From: Paraglaciecola sp.
GTDB taxonomy: Bacteria; Pseudomonadota; Gammaproteobacteria; Enterobacterales; Alteromonadaceae
DNA: 64,000 nucleotides
NCBI GenBank assembly: GCA_009993955.1
Contig: JAACSL010000001.1
Coordinates: forward strand, 62,001-126,000
Direction: 5' to 3'
Part shown: positions 18,913 through 29,695 of the stretch, piece by piece
How positions within the stretch are numbered: position 1 is the first letter of the stretch
How the letters are laid out: each line of letters begins with the position of its first letter
The notes under the pieces: model-generated
The model's input: the letters and a program-made list of their open reading frames with translations, nothing else
Database searches by the model: none
Told to the model about the DNA's origin: nothing
Program-made: the position numbers and the translations under genes

Positions 18913-19440
18913 CTAGTCTCGCTTAAGTTCTTTCAAAACCGCGAAGGGGTTTGGGCGCTCATCGGCCGGTTCAATTACTCCAAAACTCATATCATCTGCT
19001 TTTACTTTGCAATCCTTCTCTGCATGAAGGGCTACAATAGGTAGCGATAATATCAGTTCGTCCTCAAAGGTTTGAAGTAAATTGACTTCTCCATGGTCAT
19101 TGACCTCCACCGGTTCGTAAGCATCCGGTAACTCATCTATATCTTCTTTATCAGCACCCTGCACTGGGCTGAAGCAAAACGATACATTCATCTGATGAGA
19201 AAAGATGTCATTACACCTTTGACACAAAAGTGACGCTGAACATTGCATGCTTCCTTCAAAGTAAGTAAGACCCTGCTCGTCTTTTTTAAACTTAACGTTG
19301 ATGTCCACTTCGTCGTCAATGCCGGCTACTGCGTTTTGCAATCTAGTCATATCAGAAGTCAACATCACACCCCGATACTCGGAGCGTTTAGTTGCACTTT
19401 TGATTGGGTCTACCAGCTTGGGCAGTTTCACTTTTTGCAT
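18913..19440 (-). CDS. yceD: YceD (DUF177), 23S rRNA accumulation protein
   Basis: A 175-residue DUF177 protein beginning MQKVKLPKLVDPIKSA, closely resembling the E. coli YceD N-terminus, which is why this start was chosen over an in-frame ATG three codons upstream (19449). A CxxC pair (LLCQRCNDIF) followed by the conserved FSHQMNVSFCFSPV is the family core. YceD is needed for normal 23S rRNA levels in plants and bacteria. It heads the rpmF-plsX-fab run and diverges from yceF. Confidence 0.93.
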   Translation of the reverse strand: MQKVKLPKLVDPIKSATKRSEYRGVMLTSDMTRLQNAVAGIDDEVDINVKFKKDEQGLTYFEGSMQCSASLLCQRCNDIFSHQMNVSFCFSPVQGADKEDIDELPDAYEPVEVNDHGEVNLLQTFEDELILSLPIVALHAEKDCKVKADDMSFGVIEPADERPNPFAVLKELKRD

Positions 19441-19559
19441 AGCGCGCATCTTATAGATTCATTAGTATTTAGTCAAAGAAAATGTATTAAAAATGGCTAT
19501 AAGCAGCGAGATTACTGTGTTTACATACTCACTCATTCACTGCTGCCAGTATTTTTACT

Positions 19560-20156
19560 ATGTTACCTATTATTCTCGCTTCTAGCTCTGCTTATCGTGC
19601 ACAAATTTTAAAAAAATTGGCCATTCCTTTTTTCACTGATTCACCTGATATTGATGAAAGTCCTTTATTACACGAAACCGTGCAACAACAAGTAGCTCGT
19701 TTGGCTATAGCAAAAGCTCAAGCCGTCGCCGCCAAACATCCAGCAGCTTATATTATTGGCTCTGATCAACTGGCATGTTTTGCCGGGCGAGCACTGGGCA
19801 AACCCGGTGATTTTGAGCAGGCAAACACACAACTGAGCATGTTAAGTAGCCAAAAAGTGCAATTTTATACCGGACTATGTTTACTTAATTCCACCAATTT
19901 GGCCCAACAAGTCCTGGTAGAGGAATTTAGCGTGCAATTCAAAATTCTGAAATCTTCGCAAATACGCCGTTATTTGGAGATAGAGCAACCTTTTGATTGT
20001 GCGGGCAGTTTCAAAAGTGAGGGTTTAGGTATTGCATTGTTTAACAAACTACAAGGGCGCGATCCGAATACATTGGTCGGTCTGCCCCTGATTGCCTTAG
20101 TTGAGATGTTCAACAACTGGGGAATTGATGTATTTGACTATATGCACAGCAGCTAA
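19560..20156 (+). CDS. yceF: Maf-like nucleotide pyrophosphatase YceF
   Basis: A 198-residue Maf-family protein. The N-terminal [25 protein letters not shown] (about 66-74) and the C-terminal [12 protein letters not shown] identify it. The position next to yceD and rluC marks it as YceF, which hydrolyses m7GTP, rather than the dTTP/UTP-acting YhdE. It converges on rluC with a 4-base overlap at the stop codons and diverges from yceD. Confidence 0.93.
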   Translation: MLPIILASSSAYRAQILKKLAIPFFTDSPDIDESPLLHETVQQQVARLAIAKAQAVAAKHPAAYIIGSDQLACFAGRALGKPGDFEQANTQLSMLSSQKVQFYTGLCLLNSTNLAQQVLVEEFSVQFKILKSSQIRRYLEIEQPFDCAGSFKSEGLGIALFNKLQGRDPNTLVGLPLIALVEMFNNWGIDVFDYMHSS

Positions 20157-21109
20157 TTTTGATTGGCCATTTTTTTTAAGGCCGAGCTTAACGCTGCATC
20201 TAAGGCAGCGGAAAAACTGACACGTTCATTTGAGTTTGGGTGAATGAAGGCCAGACTGTGAGCATGCAAAAATAAACGTTGTAAACCAATCTTGTTCATT
20301 TTTTGACTGAATGCTTCATCACCGTACTTATCGTCACAGGCGATGGGGTGCCCTGCATGCAAACAGTGAACACGAATTTGATGGGTTCTACCTGTAATAG
20401 GTGATGCTTCAACCAAGGTTGCATCGCTAAATGATTGCAAGATACGAAAACGCGTCTCTGAAGGTTTTCCCTCTACCTCATTTACTGACACCATGCGCTC
20501 ACCAGATTTCAACACATTTTTGACCAAGGGGGCTTTTACTTTGAAGCGATTTTCTGGCCATTGGCCGTGCACGAGTGCTTGGTAACGTTTATCAACTTGC
20601 TTATCACGTAGTTGCTCATGCAGGCTTTTTAGCGCCGAGCGTTTTTTGGCAATTAACAGGCAGCCAGAGGTATCGCGATCTAAACGGTGCACCAATTCTA
20701 AAAATTTTTGCTCCGGTCGCAGTGCTCTGAGCGCTTCAATTACACCAAAACTTAAACCACTGCCCCCATGTACTGCTGTACCGGCTGGCTTATTCAGCAC
20801 AATCAACCATTCATCTTCATACAAAATGTGATGCTCAAGACTCGCCACTTTGTATAGTTTTGTTGATGGAACTTCACTGGGCTCAGAAACACGAATAGGT
20901 GGAATGCGTAATTCGTCATTGCCTTGTAACTTGTACTCTGGCTTGACCCGCTTTTTATTTACGCGGATCTCGCCTTTACGCAAAATGCGATAAATAAGGC
21001 TTTTAGGCACACCTTTTAGGAAAGTACGCAAAAAGTTATCGATCCTCTGCCCTTCAAGCTCAGGATCGACGGTTATAAATTGTACTTTTTGGAAAGATTC
21101 ATCTGTCAT
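20153..21109 (-). CDS. rluC: 23S rRNA pseudouridine(955/2504/2580) synthase RluC
   Basis: A 318-residue protein with an N-terminal S4 RNA-binding domain (about 20-80, with [20 protein letters not shown]) and a pseudouridine synthase domain. The catalytic aspartate is D144 in [11 protein letters not shown], the same position as in E. coli RluC. It lies divergent from rne, the E. coli order, with a 577-base gap that mostly holds the rne leader. Confidence 0.95.
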   Translation of the reverse strand: MTDESFQKVQFITVDPELEGQRIDNFLRTFLKGVPKSLIYRILRKGEIRVNKKRVKPEYKLQGNDELRIPPIRVSEPSEVPSTKLYKVASLEHHILYEDEWLIVLNKPAGTAVHGGSGLSFGVIEALRALRPEQKFLELVHRLDRDTSGCLLIAKKRSALKSLHEQLRDKQVDKRYQALVHGQWPENRFKVKAPLVKNVLKSGERMVSVNEVEGKPSETRFRILQSFSDATLVEASPITGRTHQIRVHCLHAGHPIACDDKYGDEAFSQKMNKIGLQRLFLHAHSLAFIHPNSNERVSFSAALDAALSSALKKMANQN

Positions 21110-21162
21110 AAGTTGTTTATTGTACCTGAAGAATATGCGCTTATGCTCATGATTTTATTCAC

Positions 21163-21192
21163 TTGCTAGTATTGTATCTTTAATGTGATAAT
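21163..21192 (+). promoter_or_regulatory. Candidate sigma-70 promoter for rne
   Basis: TTGCTA (21163-21168) and GATAAT (21187-21192) are separated by 18 bases, and the -10 box is preceded by TGT, an extended -10 element. Transcription starting near 21199 would give a leader of about 490 bases, similar in style to the long rne leaders of enterobacteria. Confidence 0.45.
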
Positions 21193-21198
21193 GCAGCC

Positions 21199-21686
21199 GT
21201 TTTTAAGTATGTCGTAATATTAGAAACAAACAGATGTAATAACCTGTTCTGTAAGCAAAAAAGGCAATTAGCCGAATTAACGCAATACCTTACCTCTGGT
21301 GGTCAATATCTACCAGCGGCGTTATGGAAACAGAACCCAAGCATCAGCGATTAAATTTAACTAGCGATCGCTCTGACGATGTAAAGAATGTAAATGAATT
21401 GACAAGGTATTTGAGTTTTACCGAATAACACCAGTAAGTAAGCTCAGATACTTAAACGTTTTAAGATTAGCTAAAAACAACTTGGATAACTCGCTGCCTC
21501 TGATGCCCAGTACACAGATTTGGGTAAAAGTGTTTAAGAACAATGCATTAAATAGCAAAGAAAAAACACTTAAGCGATTAAAAGAACTTAAAATACGCAT
21601 ACAGTCGTGAGGCTGCATAAAGAATTGTCTAGTCACCCTGCAGAGCTTTCATCTAGAGCGGTCGGTACACTACCGAGCAAACAAGA
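21199..21686 (+). promoter_or_regulatory. Long rne 5' leader, likely autoregulatory
   Basis: No convincing gene lies in this stretch. It contains a branched hairpin at 21278-21324: outer stem TAACGC (21278-21283) with GCGTTA (21319-21324), inner 7-bp stem 21296-21302 with 21310-21316. A second hairpin at 21662-21676 (TCGGTA/TACCGA, 3-base loop) ends 10 bases before the start codon. In E. coli, RNase E cuts its own leader through such hairpins to limit its level; a similar role here is inferred from position and structure only. Confidence 0.5.
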
Positions 21687-24600
21687 ATGAAAAGAATGTT
21701 GATCAATGCAACCCAGCAAGAAGAGCTGCGCGTTGCCCTTGTAGATGGTCAAAAGTTATATGATTTGGATATTGAAAGTCCGGGTCATGAACAGAAAAAA
21801 GCCAATATCTATAAAGGAACTATTACCCGCGTTGAACCTAGCTTAGAAGCTGCCTTTGTTGACTACGGTGCAGACCGTCATGGTTTTTTACCCCTCAAAG
21901 AAATTGCCCGCGAATACTTCCCGCAAGGCTATAAATTTGATGGTCGTCCAAATATCAAAGACGTCATCAAAGAAGGCCATCAAGTTATCGTGCAAATTGA
22001 TAAAGAAGAACGTGGCCAAAAAGGCGCAGCCTTAACCACGTTCATCAGTTTGGCGGGTAGTTATTTAGTACTGATGCCCAACAACCCCAGAGCTGGCGGT
22101 ATCTCTCGTCGTATCGAAGGTGACGAGCGTACGGATTTAAAAGATGCATTAAATGGTTTAGAAATGCCAGATGGCATGGGTTTGATTGTACGTACCGCAG
22201 GTGTAGGAAAATCCAAAGAAGAGTTAGCTTACGACTTAGATTACCTAGTGTCTGGCTGGTCACGAATTAAAGACATGGCGGAGTCACGCCCTGCCCCATT
22301 TTTAATTCATCAAGAAAGCGATGTTGTGGTGCGTGCACTACGTGATTACCTGCGTCGTGATATCGGTGAAATCCTCATCGACCAAGCCGACGTGCATGAA
22401 CGTGCGTTAAAACACGTGCAACAAATGCGTCCAGACTTTGCCAATCGCGTCAAACTGTATCGTGGTGACGTCCCCTTGTTCAGTCATTATCAAATCGAAA
22501 GCCAAATAGAATCCGCTTTCCAACGCGAAGTGCGTTTGCCTTCAGGTGGTTCAATAGTTATCGATCCAACCGAAGCTTTGACCTCGATTGACATTAACTC
22601 GGCGCGGGCAACAAAAGGTAGCGACATCGAAGAAACCGCTTTTAACACCAACCTTGAAGCGGCGGATGAAGTGGCCAGACAACTGCGCTTGCGCGATTTG
22701 GGTGGATTAGTGGTCATCGACTTTATCGATATGACCCCCATTCGTCATCAACGTGAAGTCGAAAACCGTCTTAAAGATGCCGTTAAACATGACCGGGCAC
22801 GTGTGCAATTAGGCCGTATTTCACGCTTTGGATTGATGGAAATGTCACGTCAACGCTTACGCCCATCGTTGGGTGATTCGGCACACAATGTTTGTCCACG
22901 CTGCTCTGGACATGGCACAGTACGTGGCACTGAATCGTTGGCCTTGTCCGTTTTACGGATTATGGAAGAAGAGAGTATTAAAGATAATACGGGGCAAATT
23001 GAAGCGCAATTGCCGGTGAATGTTGCCACGTATTTGCTCAATGAAAAGCGTCGTGCCGTCGCCAACATTGAAAAACAGCACAACGTGCAACTGGTGATTA
23101 TCCCTAATCCAAAATTAGAAACGCCTCATTATAATTTAGTGCGCCGTCGTCATGATGATGCTGTGCAAGACATGAGCTATAACTTGTCGTTGGTTGAAGT
23201 TGAAGAAACCGTCGCAGACCGCACGGTGCCCACCGCGGTTACCCGCGAGCAACCTGCGTTGCAAAGTTTAGCCGCCTCAGACAAACCAGCACCAACGCCA
23301 ACACCCGCTAAAACTGAAGATAAAGCCACAGCGCCCTCTTTAATAAGCAAAGTGAGTGCATGGTTTAGTGCATTGTTTAGCAGTGCCGAACCTGTTGAGA
23401 TCCCACAGAAAAATACCCGTACTCGTACAAATGACAATCGTGGTCAACGCAACAACCGGAATGATAGAAATAATCGCCCTCCTAGAAATGCAGATCGCAA
23501 AGAGCGTGGTGAACGTCAAGACCGCCCAGAGCGCAACGACAGTGCGGATAAAGTAGAAGCACAAAATCCACGTAACGAAGGAAATAATAATCGCAACGAT
23601 CGCAACAGACCAAGACGTGATGATAAACGTCGTCCTCGTCGTGACAATCGTGACGACAATGCAGTCGTGACTAATGATGTCGCTGTTGAGCAAAAAGCAG
23701 AGGCCAAGGCCGAGCAAACACAGCAAAGACCGGAAAGGGTAGCCGAGCGTCGCAAACGTCGTGACAATACTCGCAGTGTACGTGTCAATGGCAACAAAGC
23801 AGACGAGCAACAAAACAGCAAAGCAGCCAGTGCCTCGCTTACAGCCGTAACAGCTGACAGCCATACAAAACCACAAGCGCCGGTGAGTGAAGCGGCAAAA
23901 GCGGTAACACCGACTACGCCAGCCGTGGAAGCAGACAAATCAGTGGTAGCTAACCAAAGCGCAACGCCAGTAAAAACTGGCAGTGACCAACAAAACGATG
24001 CGCCACTGTCAACTGAAACATCAACCGCAACATCGCTTGAAGCAACCGAAGCGGTTGACACCAATGCTGGCGAAGCAAACAAAGCTGAGGCCAACACAGT
24101 TGAAACCACAGCTGGGGAAGAAGGGGCGGCGCGTCCGCGCAGTCGTCGTTCTCCACGTCACATTCGTGCTGCGGGACAAAAACGTCGTAAGGAAAACGAC
24201 GACAAAAACGCGCAGGAAAATGCTAATGCCGAACCTGCCGTACAACAAGATGAATTGCAATTTGATTCACCTGAAGCAGTAAAAGTGGAAAATGTTGCAA
24301 CAAACGATGCTGTCAAAGCAGAGCCTGCACAAACCGCATTTGCTCTAGGTGCTGAATCAGTACAACAAACCGTTGCAAGTGACAAGCAAGGGCAAGATGC
24401 ACCTGCAGAGTCAGTAGCTGCAGAACCTAAGCCAGCCAAAACTGAAACAAAAGTGGCGCCAGCCGTAGCGGTCGCCGTTAGTGAACCCCTTGCAGAAGTT
24501 AGCAGTGAAAAACCGGCTGCGGTTGTCAGAGCACCACGAGTGGTTGCCTCTGCCCCCATGGCAAAACCTGTTAGTATCGACGAAGAGTTTGCTGAACTGC

Positions 24601-24722
24601 CGGTTACAGTATTAGACAATAATGCACGCCCGGCGCTAAAAGTGGCGAGTAAAAAAACTGGCTTTGCTAGTGCTGCCATGAGTGCCACGGCACCAGCAAC
24701 ACGTCCAAGTGCCGATAATTAA
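21687..24722 (+). CDS. rne: Ribonuclease E
   Basis: A 1011-residue essential endonuclease and degradosome scaffold. The catalytic half (1-500) resembles E. coli RNase E closely: an S1 domain (about 38-120), a 5' sensor, DNase I-like catalytic D302 and D345 (IDINSAR, VIDFIDM), and the Zn-link cysteines C403 and C406 (CPRCSG). The rest is disordered: an amphipathic membrane-targeting helix at about 551-566 ([16 protein letters not shown]), an Arg/Asn/Asp-rich RNA-binding stretch (about 578-660), then Ala/Glu-rich sequence. The last 50 residues ([15 protein letters not shown]) are better conserved in character and may bind PNPase. [10 protein letters not shown] matches the E. coli start. Confidence 0.98.
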   Translation: MKRMLINATQQEELRVALVDGQKLYDLDIESPGHEQKKANIYKGTITRVEPSLEAAFVDYGADRHGFLPLKEIAREYFPQGYKFDGRPNIKDVIKEGHQVIVQIDKEERGQKGAALTTFISLAGSYLVLMPNNPRAGGISRRIEGDERTDLKDALNGLEMPDGMGLIVRTAGVGKSKEELAYDLDYLVSGWSRIKDMAESRPAPFLIHQESDVVVRALRDYLRRDIGEILIDQADVHERALKHVQQMRPDFANRVKLYRGDVPLFSHYQIESQIESAFQREVRLPSGGSIVIDPTEALTSIDINSARATKGSDIEETAFNTNLEAADEVARQLRLRDLGGLVVIDFIDMTPIRHQREVENRLKDAVKHDRARVQLGRISRFGLMEMSRQRLRPSLGDSAHNVCPRCSGHGTVRGTESLALSVLRIMEEESIKDNTGQIEAQLPVNVATYLLNEKRRAVANIEKQHNVQLVIIPNPKLETPHYNLVRRRHDDAVQDMSYNLSLVEVEETVADRTVPTAVTREQPALQSLAASDKPAPTPTPAKTEDKATAPSLISKVSAWFSALFSSAEPVEIPQKNTRTRTNDNRGQRNNRNDRNNRPPRNADRKERGERQDRPERNDSADKVEAQNPRNEGNNNRNDRNRPRRDDKRRPRRDNRDDNAVVTNDVAVEQKAEAKAEQTQQRPERVAERRKRRDNTRSVRVNGNKADEQQNSKAASASLTAVTADSHTKPQAPVSEAAKAVTPTTPAVEADKSVVANQSATPVKTGSDQQNDAPLSTETSTATSLEATEAVDTNAGEANKAEANTVETTAGEEGAARPRSRRSPRHIRAAGQKRRKENDDKNAQENANAEPAVQQDELQFDSPEAVKVENVATNDAVKAEPAQTAFALGAESVQQTVASDKQGQDAPAESVAAEPKPAKTETKVAPAVAVAVSEPLAEVSSEKPAAVVRAPRVVASAPMAKPVSIDEEFAELPVTVLDNNARPALKVASKKTGFASAAMSATAPATRPSADN

Positions 24723-24740
24723 GTAATATCTAGCCTTTTA

Positions 24741-24779
24741 AAACCGCAAATGCATGGTCGTTTGCGGTTTTTCTTTTTT
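24741..24779 (+). terminator. Strong intrinsic terminator of rne
   Basis: A 10-bp perfect stem (24741-24750 with 24761-24770) over a 10-base loop, followed by a T-rich run to 24779. It begins 18 bases after the rne stop codon. Confidence 0.9.
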
Positions 24780-24878
24780 ATACCCACATTCTGGTGAGTT
24801 TGCCATACTTGTGACATCTGTTTTTCGCTCCACTGTGAGCACTTGGTGCCTAGCATCAACTAACCCTGAGATTTTTTT

Positions 24879-26144
24879 ATGAGTTTTGCTGAATTAGGCC
24901 TATCACCTGCCATCCTTTCTGCTGTGTTAGCTAAAGGTTATGACACCCCCTCGCCCATACAATTGCAAGCGATCCCTGCCGTGTTGCAAGGCAAAGATGT
25001 GATGGCCGCAGCACAAACCGGTACAGGTAAAACCGCTGGTTTTACCCTGCCTATTTTACAATTGTTGAGTCAGGGTAAACCTGCCACCGCCAATCAAGCA
25101 CGGGCTTTGATCCTAACACCCACACGAGAGCTGGCGGCGCAAGTGGCCGAAAGTGTTGAAGCCTATGGCAGAGACTTACCGTTACGCAGTGCCGTGGTAT
25201 TTGGCGGTGTGGGTATCAACCCGCAAATGCTCAAACTACTCAAAGGCGTGGATATTTTGGTTGCGACGCCAGGTCGATTATTGGATTTGTATAATCAAAA
25301 CGCCGTGAAGTTTAACCAGTTAGAAATTTTAGTCTTGGACGAAGCGGATCGTATGTTAGACATGGGGTTTATCCATGACATCAAAAAGATCATTAAACTC
25401 CTACCGGCAAAGCGCCAAACGTTAATGTTCTCTGCAACGTTTTCCGATGATATCCGCAACTTAGCTAAAGGCTTAGTATTCAATCCTGCGGAAATTTCCG
25501 TTTCACCTGCTAACACCACGGTGGACTCAGTAGAACAATGGATTTATCCGGTAGACAAGGCACAAAAAACAAACTTGTTGGTGAATTTAATCAAGGAACA
25601 AAATTGGCAACAGGTTTTGGTGTTTAGTCGCACTAAACATGGTGCCAATAAAATTGTGAAACAATTAGAAGGCAAAAACATTAGTGCAGCCGCTATCCAT
25701 GGCAATAAAAGTCAGGGGGCGCGCACCAAGGCGTTAGCAGATTTTAAACAGGGTAAAGTGATTGCATTGGTGGCTACCGACATTGCAGCACGTGGTCTAG
25801 ATATAGACTTATTGCCACACGTAGTGAACTACGATTTACCTAACATTGCAGAAGACTACGTACACCGCATCGGTCGCACTGGCCGTGCTGGAGCCTGTGG
25901 GCAAGCCATATCTTTTGTCGCCAACGATGAATTTAGTATGCTTGCAGATATTGAACGCTTTACTAAACAAGTTATTCAACGTCAAACCATCGCGGGATTT
26001 GAACCAAGCCAGGCCCTACCCACCTCACGTTTGGACACGCGCCCGATAAAACCCAACAAGCCAAAAAGACCCAAACCTGATCATCGAGATGGACAACGAT
26101 CAGGTGAAAATCGTGCGGGTCATCAAACGCGTCGCAGTCGCTAG
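24879..26144 (+). CDS. rhlE: DEAD-box RNA helicase, RhlE type
   Basis: A 421-residue ATP-dependent RNA helicase with all family motifs in order: the Q motif (SPIQLQAIP), motif [13 protein letters not shown] (about 46-57), [13 protein letters not shown] within [16 protein letters not shown], and the C-terminal [12 protein letters not shown] and [11 protein letters not shown] short basic tail rich in Lys, Pro and Arg (about 385-421) probably aids RNA binding. The sequence fits RhlE better than SrmB, RhlB or DeaD. Following rne, it could assist RNA decay, but it has its own start after a strong terminator. Confidence 0.9.
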   Translation: MSFAELGLSPAILSAVLAKGYDTPSPIQLQAIPAVLQGKDVMAAAQTGTGKTAGFTLPILQLLSQGKPATANQARALILTPTRELAAQVAESVEAYGRDLPLRSAVVFGGVGINPQMLKLLKGVDILVATPGRLLDLYNQNAVKFNQLEILVLDEADRMLDMGFIHDIKKIIKLLPAKRQTLMFSATFSDDIRNLAKGLVFNPAEISVSPANTTVDSVEQWIYPVDKAQKTNLLVNLIKEQNWQQVLVFSRTKHGANKIVKQLEGKNISAAAIHGNKSQGARTKALADFKQGKVIALVATDIAARGLDIDLLPHVVNYDLPNIAEDYVHRIGRTGRAGACGQAISFVANDEFSMLADIERFTKQVIQRQTIAGFEPSQALPTSRLDTRPIKPNKPKRPKPDHRDGQRSGENRAGHQTRRSR

Positions 26145-26196
26145 GCTCTAGTGACGCAAATTCAGGCTGGTTGAATTAAAAAGTTGCAAGGTAATT

Positions 26197-26223
26197 GGCA
26201 CTGGGAGCAATCCCGTGCCTTTT
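26197..26223 (+). terminator. Intrinsic terminator after rhlE with GCAA tetraloop
   Basis: GGCAC/GTGCC (26197-26201 with 26215-26219) and GGGA/TCCC (26203-26206 with 26211-26214) stack across one bulged T (26202), closing a GCAA (GNRA-type) tetraloop, followed by TTTT. It lies 53 bases after the helicase stop codon. Confidence 0.8.
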
Positions 26224-26310
26224 ATAAGGCATAAGTAAATCAGCTAATCGAAGCCCTTGTAATCCGTGATTTGTGGCCTAAAATGCCTCGCAAATTTTAC
26301 GCCAGTAACC

Positions 26311-27567
26311 ATGCCTACCACTATGTTGTTTAACTACTTTCTTATCCTTCTTGCCGTGCTTGCCCTTGCTGGTGTCGTCTTAGAAGAAATTACCCACATT
26401 AATAAAGCAAAAGTCACCCTGTTTTTTGGCACCCTCGCGTGGATAAGTTTATTCATCATGGCGCAAACTAGCGCTGACACCGATCTAATCAGCCATCGCT
26501 TACGAGAAAACTTAGCGGATATCAGCTCCCTTTGGCTGTTTTTAGTGGCCGCTATGACCTTTGTCGCCTATTTAAACAAAAAGGGGTTTATTGAAAGTCT
26601 CTTGCATCGGGCCATGCCCGACTCAATCTCTGAGCGCAAATTGTTATTTTTCACCGCCATTTTCAGTTTTCTTTTTTCATCGTTAGCAGACAACATCACC
26701 GCCACATTGGTGGCAATAACCTTGGTGTTGTCACTGAGTTTACCGCCCAATAAAACCATGCGTTTTGCGGTTATGGTGGTATTTGCGGTCAATTCTGGTG
26801 GTGTCAGCTTGATCACGGGGGATGTCACCACCTTGATGATTTTCTTGGCCGATAAAGTCAGCATCCTTAACCTATTTTGGTTATCGCTGCCGTCGTTTGC
26901 TGCTGTATTACTGTTGGCGGGTTTCCTGAGTATCGGCATGAAGGGGCGTGTGCGGATTAAACATAAACCGCGGGTGATTCGAAAATTAGATTATTGGATC
27001 GCAGCGATTTTTGTCAGTACCATCATCTTTACCATTGGTGCCAATGTACTGTTTGCCATTCCACCTGTATTGAGCTTTTTGGCTGGTCTGTCGGTGATGT
27101 TTTTAGTGGCGCATATATTTCAAGACAACAATGAACAGGATCCGATCCTCGAATATATTCGCTACATAGAGTTTGATACTTTATTGTTTTTCCTCGGTAT
27201 TTTGCTGTTAGTTGGGATGTTAGAACACATTCATGCCTTGGAATTTTTAGTGCAGTTATATGAACATTTACCCCCCGTTTTTGCGAACTACGTAATGGGC
27301 ATGAGCTCTGCGGTTGTCGATAACGTGCCCCTCACCGCCGCCCTACTTAAAACCAATATTCAAATGGATCTTACCGCTTGGTTAAGTTTGACCTACGCAG
27401 TTGGCGTTGGTGGTTCGTTATTGGTCATCGGTTCCGCTGCCGGGATAGTCACGATGAGCAAAGTCCAGGGTCTGAGCTTTGCCCGTTATGCAAAATACAG
27501 TTTATTGTTACTACTGGCCTACACAGTAGGCTACGTGATGGTGCTTGGTTTAGCCTATGTCATCTAA
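26311..27567 (+). CDS. nhaD: Na+/H+ antiporter NhaD
   Basis: A polytopic inner-membrane antiporter of the NhaD/arsenite permease-like superfamily, 418 residues from the start chosen. It has about eleven hydrophobic segments and the region SSLADNITATLVAITLVL near the first conserved loop; a second inverted half has SSAVVDNVPLTAALL, the usual polar motif. It extrudes Na+ or Li+ at alkaline pH. The open frame extends to an ATG at 26266, but those residues are poorly hydrophobic and unlike the family. ATG at 26311 or 26323 is more likely. None has a clear ribosome site. It lacks the signal-peptide-like extension some NhaD proteins carry. Confidence 0.88.
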   Translation: MPTTMLFNYFLILLAVLALAGVVLEEITHINKAKVTLFFGTLAWISLFIMAQTSADTDLISHRLRENLADISSLWLFLVAAMTFVAYLNKKGFIESLLHRAMPDSISERKLLFFTAIFSFLFSSLADNITATLVAITLVLSLSLPPNKTMRFAVMVVFAVNSGGVSLITGDVTTLMIFLADKVSILNLFWLSLPSFAAVLLLAGFLSIGMKGRVRIKHKPRVIRKLDYWIAAIFVSTIIFTIGANVLFAIPPVLSFLAGLSVMFLVAHIFQDNNEQDPILEYIRYIEFDTLLFFLGILLLVGMLEHIHALEFLVQLYEHLPPVFANYVMGMSSAVVDNVPLTAALLKTNIQMDLTAWLSLTYAVGVGGSLLVIGSAAGIVTMSKVQGLSFARYAKYSLLLLLAYTVGYVMVLGLAYVI

Positions 27568-27574
27568 ATGTACT

Positions 27575-28018
27575 TCAGAACTTCGCCAATATTCTATCGA
27601 GATGGTTGGCGAAATTCTGTCTGTCGCGCTGATTAAGGGGTGGCGGTCCGCCTGACTGCTCGCCACTGGCGCGCATGGTATCCATAAAATCTCGAATGTT
27701 TAGGCGTTCACGAATATTGTCTTTATTCAGTAATTCACCCCGAGAGCTCAGCACCTGCCCGCCTTTGGCGATTACCTCTGCCGCTAGGGGAATATCACTG
27801 GTGATCACCAAATCAGGTGCAGTCATTAATCGCACAATTTCGTCGTCAGCCACATCAAAACCGCTACTCACTTGCATGGCGCGTAAAAAAGTAGAGTTGG
27901 GCAGCCGCACAAACTGATTAGCGACAAATATTGTTTCTATACCTTTTCGCTGGGCTGCGCGACAAATGATGTCTTTAATGACAGTCGGGATCGCATCTGC
28001 GTCTACCCATATTTTCAT
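27575..28018 (-). CDS. yaiI: YaiI/YqxD family protein (DUF188), PIN-like
   Basis: A 147-residue DUF188 protein starting [20 protein letters not shown], matching E. coli YaiI in start and length. The conserved aspartates in WVDADA and [12 protein letters not shown] suggest a PIN-like nuclease fold; the function is unproven. The start was set at 28018, not the longer frame to 28048, because the extra ten residues overlap the upstream gene and lack homology to YaiI. It follows the putative anti-sigma gene by two bases. Confidence 0.9.
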   Translation of the reverse strand: MKIWVDADAIPTVIKDIICRAAQRKGIETIFVANQFVRLPNSTFLRAMQVSSGFDVADDEIVRLMTAPDLVITSDIPLAAEVIAKGGQVLSSRGELLNKDNIRERLNIRDFMDTMRASGEQSGGPPPLNQRDRQNFANHLDRILAKF

Positions 28019-28020
28019 AT

Positions 28021-28977
28021 TTATTGCTCTTTTAAGGTTGTTTGCCATGCGCGGCGTTGCTCGTCGTTCAAAAAGCTTAAAATCTCCGGGGATACCTCAA
28101 ACTTAGGGTTTTGCTCACGTTCATGCAATAAGTGACTAAGCAGTTGCGCCTGCAAGGTCACCCGTTTTTTATCTAGTGTCGCCATACGTTTGTCGTCTTG
28201 TTCGGCTTTAGCTGACTGTTGCTCTGTTGTGATCTGACGCATGAGCTCAATTAACTCAGTCACTGTGTTTGGCTCTGTCTGCTGTGCAACACGACCTGTG
28301 AGCATGGAAAGCGTATCAACACGTGATAACCCATACCTTTCGTCTGCCTCCAGCACATGCTCAGCGTCCAGACTATTGCCCCGCTCTGTCAGCCTGGTCT
28401 CTGCCATCGCAGGGGTATGATGTTCTGTTGTTGTTTGTTGAGTATTTGAGGGCCTGCTTTGCAGGGCTGATTGAGTAGCTTTGCGCTCTGACATTTGTGT
28501 CAATGCTTGTGCTAGTTCAAGTTCATGTTGTTGTCGACTGCGCGCAAGGGCGTCTTGCTTTTTTTCTCTGGCAGCAGCATCTTGCAGCAGCGAGAATTGT
28601 GCTGCTGCCTGCTCGGCGTTAACCGGAGACTCTTGCTGCGTTGCAAGAGGATAATTTAATTCACTGACATCTTCGGCAACAGGCTGTAAATCTGGCGCCA
28701 ATTGCCACCACAATACACTGACGATGCACACTGATGCAGCCAACGATGAGGGCCATTGCCATGCCATCCAAACGCGTTTAGGTGTGTCTGCGAGAACAAG
28801 TTTATCCACATGGCGGGAAACTAATTCCGTTGCCTTGCGCTGCGCCATTCGCTCAATGGCTGTTTTGGCTTCTTGCCGTATGCTGTCATCCAAGTAAGGT
28901 GGTGGCACTTCAACCTTGAGTGTGTGGTACAACGCGCTGATTTTACCTTCATGTTTATTGCCTTCTGGCGTTTTCAT
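28021..28977 (-). CDS. Single-span membrane protein, probable anti-sigma factor
   Basis: A 318-residue protein with one transmembrane helix (about residues 76-94, [15 protein letters not shown]), a basic N-terminal cytosolic part and a long Gln/Glu/Ala-rich periplasmic part with coiled-coil character (about 110-170). I recognise no named domain. Its ATG overlaps the sigma-factor stop codon (ATGA, 28974-28977), with GGGAG seven bases upstream. That tight coupling to an ECF sigma gene is the main reason for calling it an anti-sigma factor. An upstream GTG (28983) is an alternative start. Direct binding to the sigma factor is inferred, and the N-terminal part is the candidate sigma-binding region. 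Confidence 0.7.
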   Translation of the reverse strand: MKTPEGNKHEGKISALYHTLKVEVPPPYLDDSIRQEAKTAIERMAQRKATELVSRHVDKLVLADTPKRVWMAWQWPSSLAASVCIVSVLWWQLAPDLQPVAEDVSELNYPLATQQESPVNAEQAAAQFSLLQDAAAREKKQDALARSRQQHELELAQALTQMSERKATQSALQSRPSNTQQTTTEHHTPAMAETRLTERGNSLDAEHVLEADERYGLSRVDTLSMLTGRVAQQTEPNTVTELIELMRQITTEQQSAKAEQDDKRMATLDKKRVTLQAQLLSHLLHEREQNPKFEVSPEILSFLNDEQRRAWQTTLKEQ

Positions 28978-29651
28978 TCCCACACTCCCGCACCCAACTT
29001 ATGGTCAAGACACTCGCGCAGTTGTACATAGGCCTTGCGTAATCGGCTTTTGCAGGCTTCGTAATTACAAACCACGATTTCTGCTATCACTTCTGTGGTT
29101 AAACCGGCTTCTTCTTTTAATAAAAAACATTCTTGTTGCTGCAGGGTTAAGCCCTCGACACAGCGCTTCAATGCTTGTGCGGTGTGAGCTTGGTTGTATT
29201 GAACTTCAGCCGACAATAACCTCACTTGCGACGCCTGTTCTGGGTGATTTGCATCTGAACTCTCTGTGTCAGACTGCTTTTCATCAAACCCAGTGCCAAC
29301 AACTAGCTTATCGTCAAATACTTGCTCGTGAACGTTGCGATGCCTCAGGTGATCAATCAGTTTGTTGCGCGCTAATGTATATAACCAAGTCGTGAACTTA
29401 GCCTTTACACTGTAGTGCTGCGCATGTTTGATAACTTGGCTCCATACCTCTTGATAAAGATCTTCAGCCGTGGCTGACGATCCCGACAGTTGCCTGATAA
29501 AATAGCGAAATAACGGCCCTTTGTGACGTAGGTATAAACACTCAAACGCGTGAAAATTACCTAAGGCATAATATTGCATTAACTCTTCATCGCTTTGCTC
29601 TCGCAGATTAAGACCTTGTAAATCCCGCTGCTTGCTTGGCTCAACTAACAT
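28974..29651 (-). CDS. ECF-type RNA polymerase sigma factor
   Basis: A 225-residue sigma-70 family protein with regions 2 and 4 only. Region 2 runs about 30-100 (ECLYLRHKGPLFRYFIRQL, then EDLYQEVWSQVIKH and WLYTLARNKLIDHLRH, where region 2.4 contacts the -10 box). Region 4 runs about 165-215 (LTLQQQECFLLKEEAGLTTE, then RLRKAYVQLRECL). Between them is a long acidic, Asp/Ser-rich linker (about 107-150). It is followed by the single-span protein with a four-base overlap and lies 44 bases after the VWA lipoprotein gene, so all three appear co-transcribed. No ECF promoter could be identified with confidence in the short gap. Confidence 0.9.
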   Translation of the reverse strand: MLVEPSKQRDLQGLNLREQSDEELMQYYALGNFHAFECLYLRHKGPLFRYFIRQLSGSSATAEDLYQEVWSQVIKHAQHYSVKAKFTTWLYTLARNKLIDHLRHRNVHEQVFDDKLVVGTGFDEKQSDTESSDANHPEQASQVRLLSAEVQYNQAHTAQALKRCVEGLTLQQQECFLLKEEAGLTTEVIAEIVVCNYEACKSRLRKAYVQLRECLDHKLGAGVWE

Positions 29652-29695
29652 ATTTTCCCTTTTCCACCTAAGCTGCGATTTTCATGGCAGCCTAT

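Noticed and set aside
21418-21636. A 72-codon minus-strand frame in the rne leader
   Set aside because: No ribosome site, no recognisable sequence, and it lies in a region better explained as an untranslated leader.
23340-24688. Several long open frames (about 175-197 codons) antisense to the 3' half of rne
   Set aside because: They mirror the low-complexity, Ala/Glu/Arg-rich tail of RNase E, have odd Ser/Thr/Ala/Val composition, no family signature and overlap each other.
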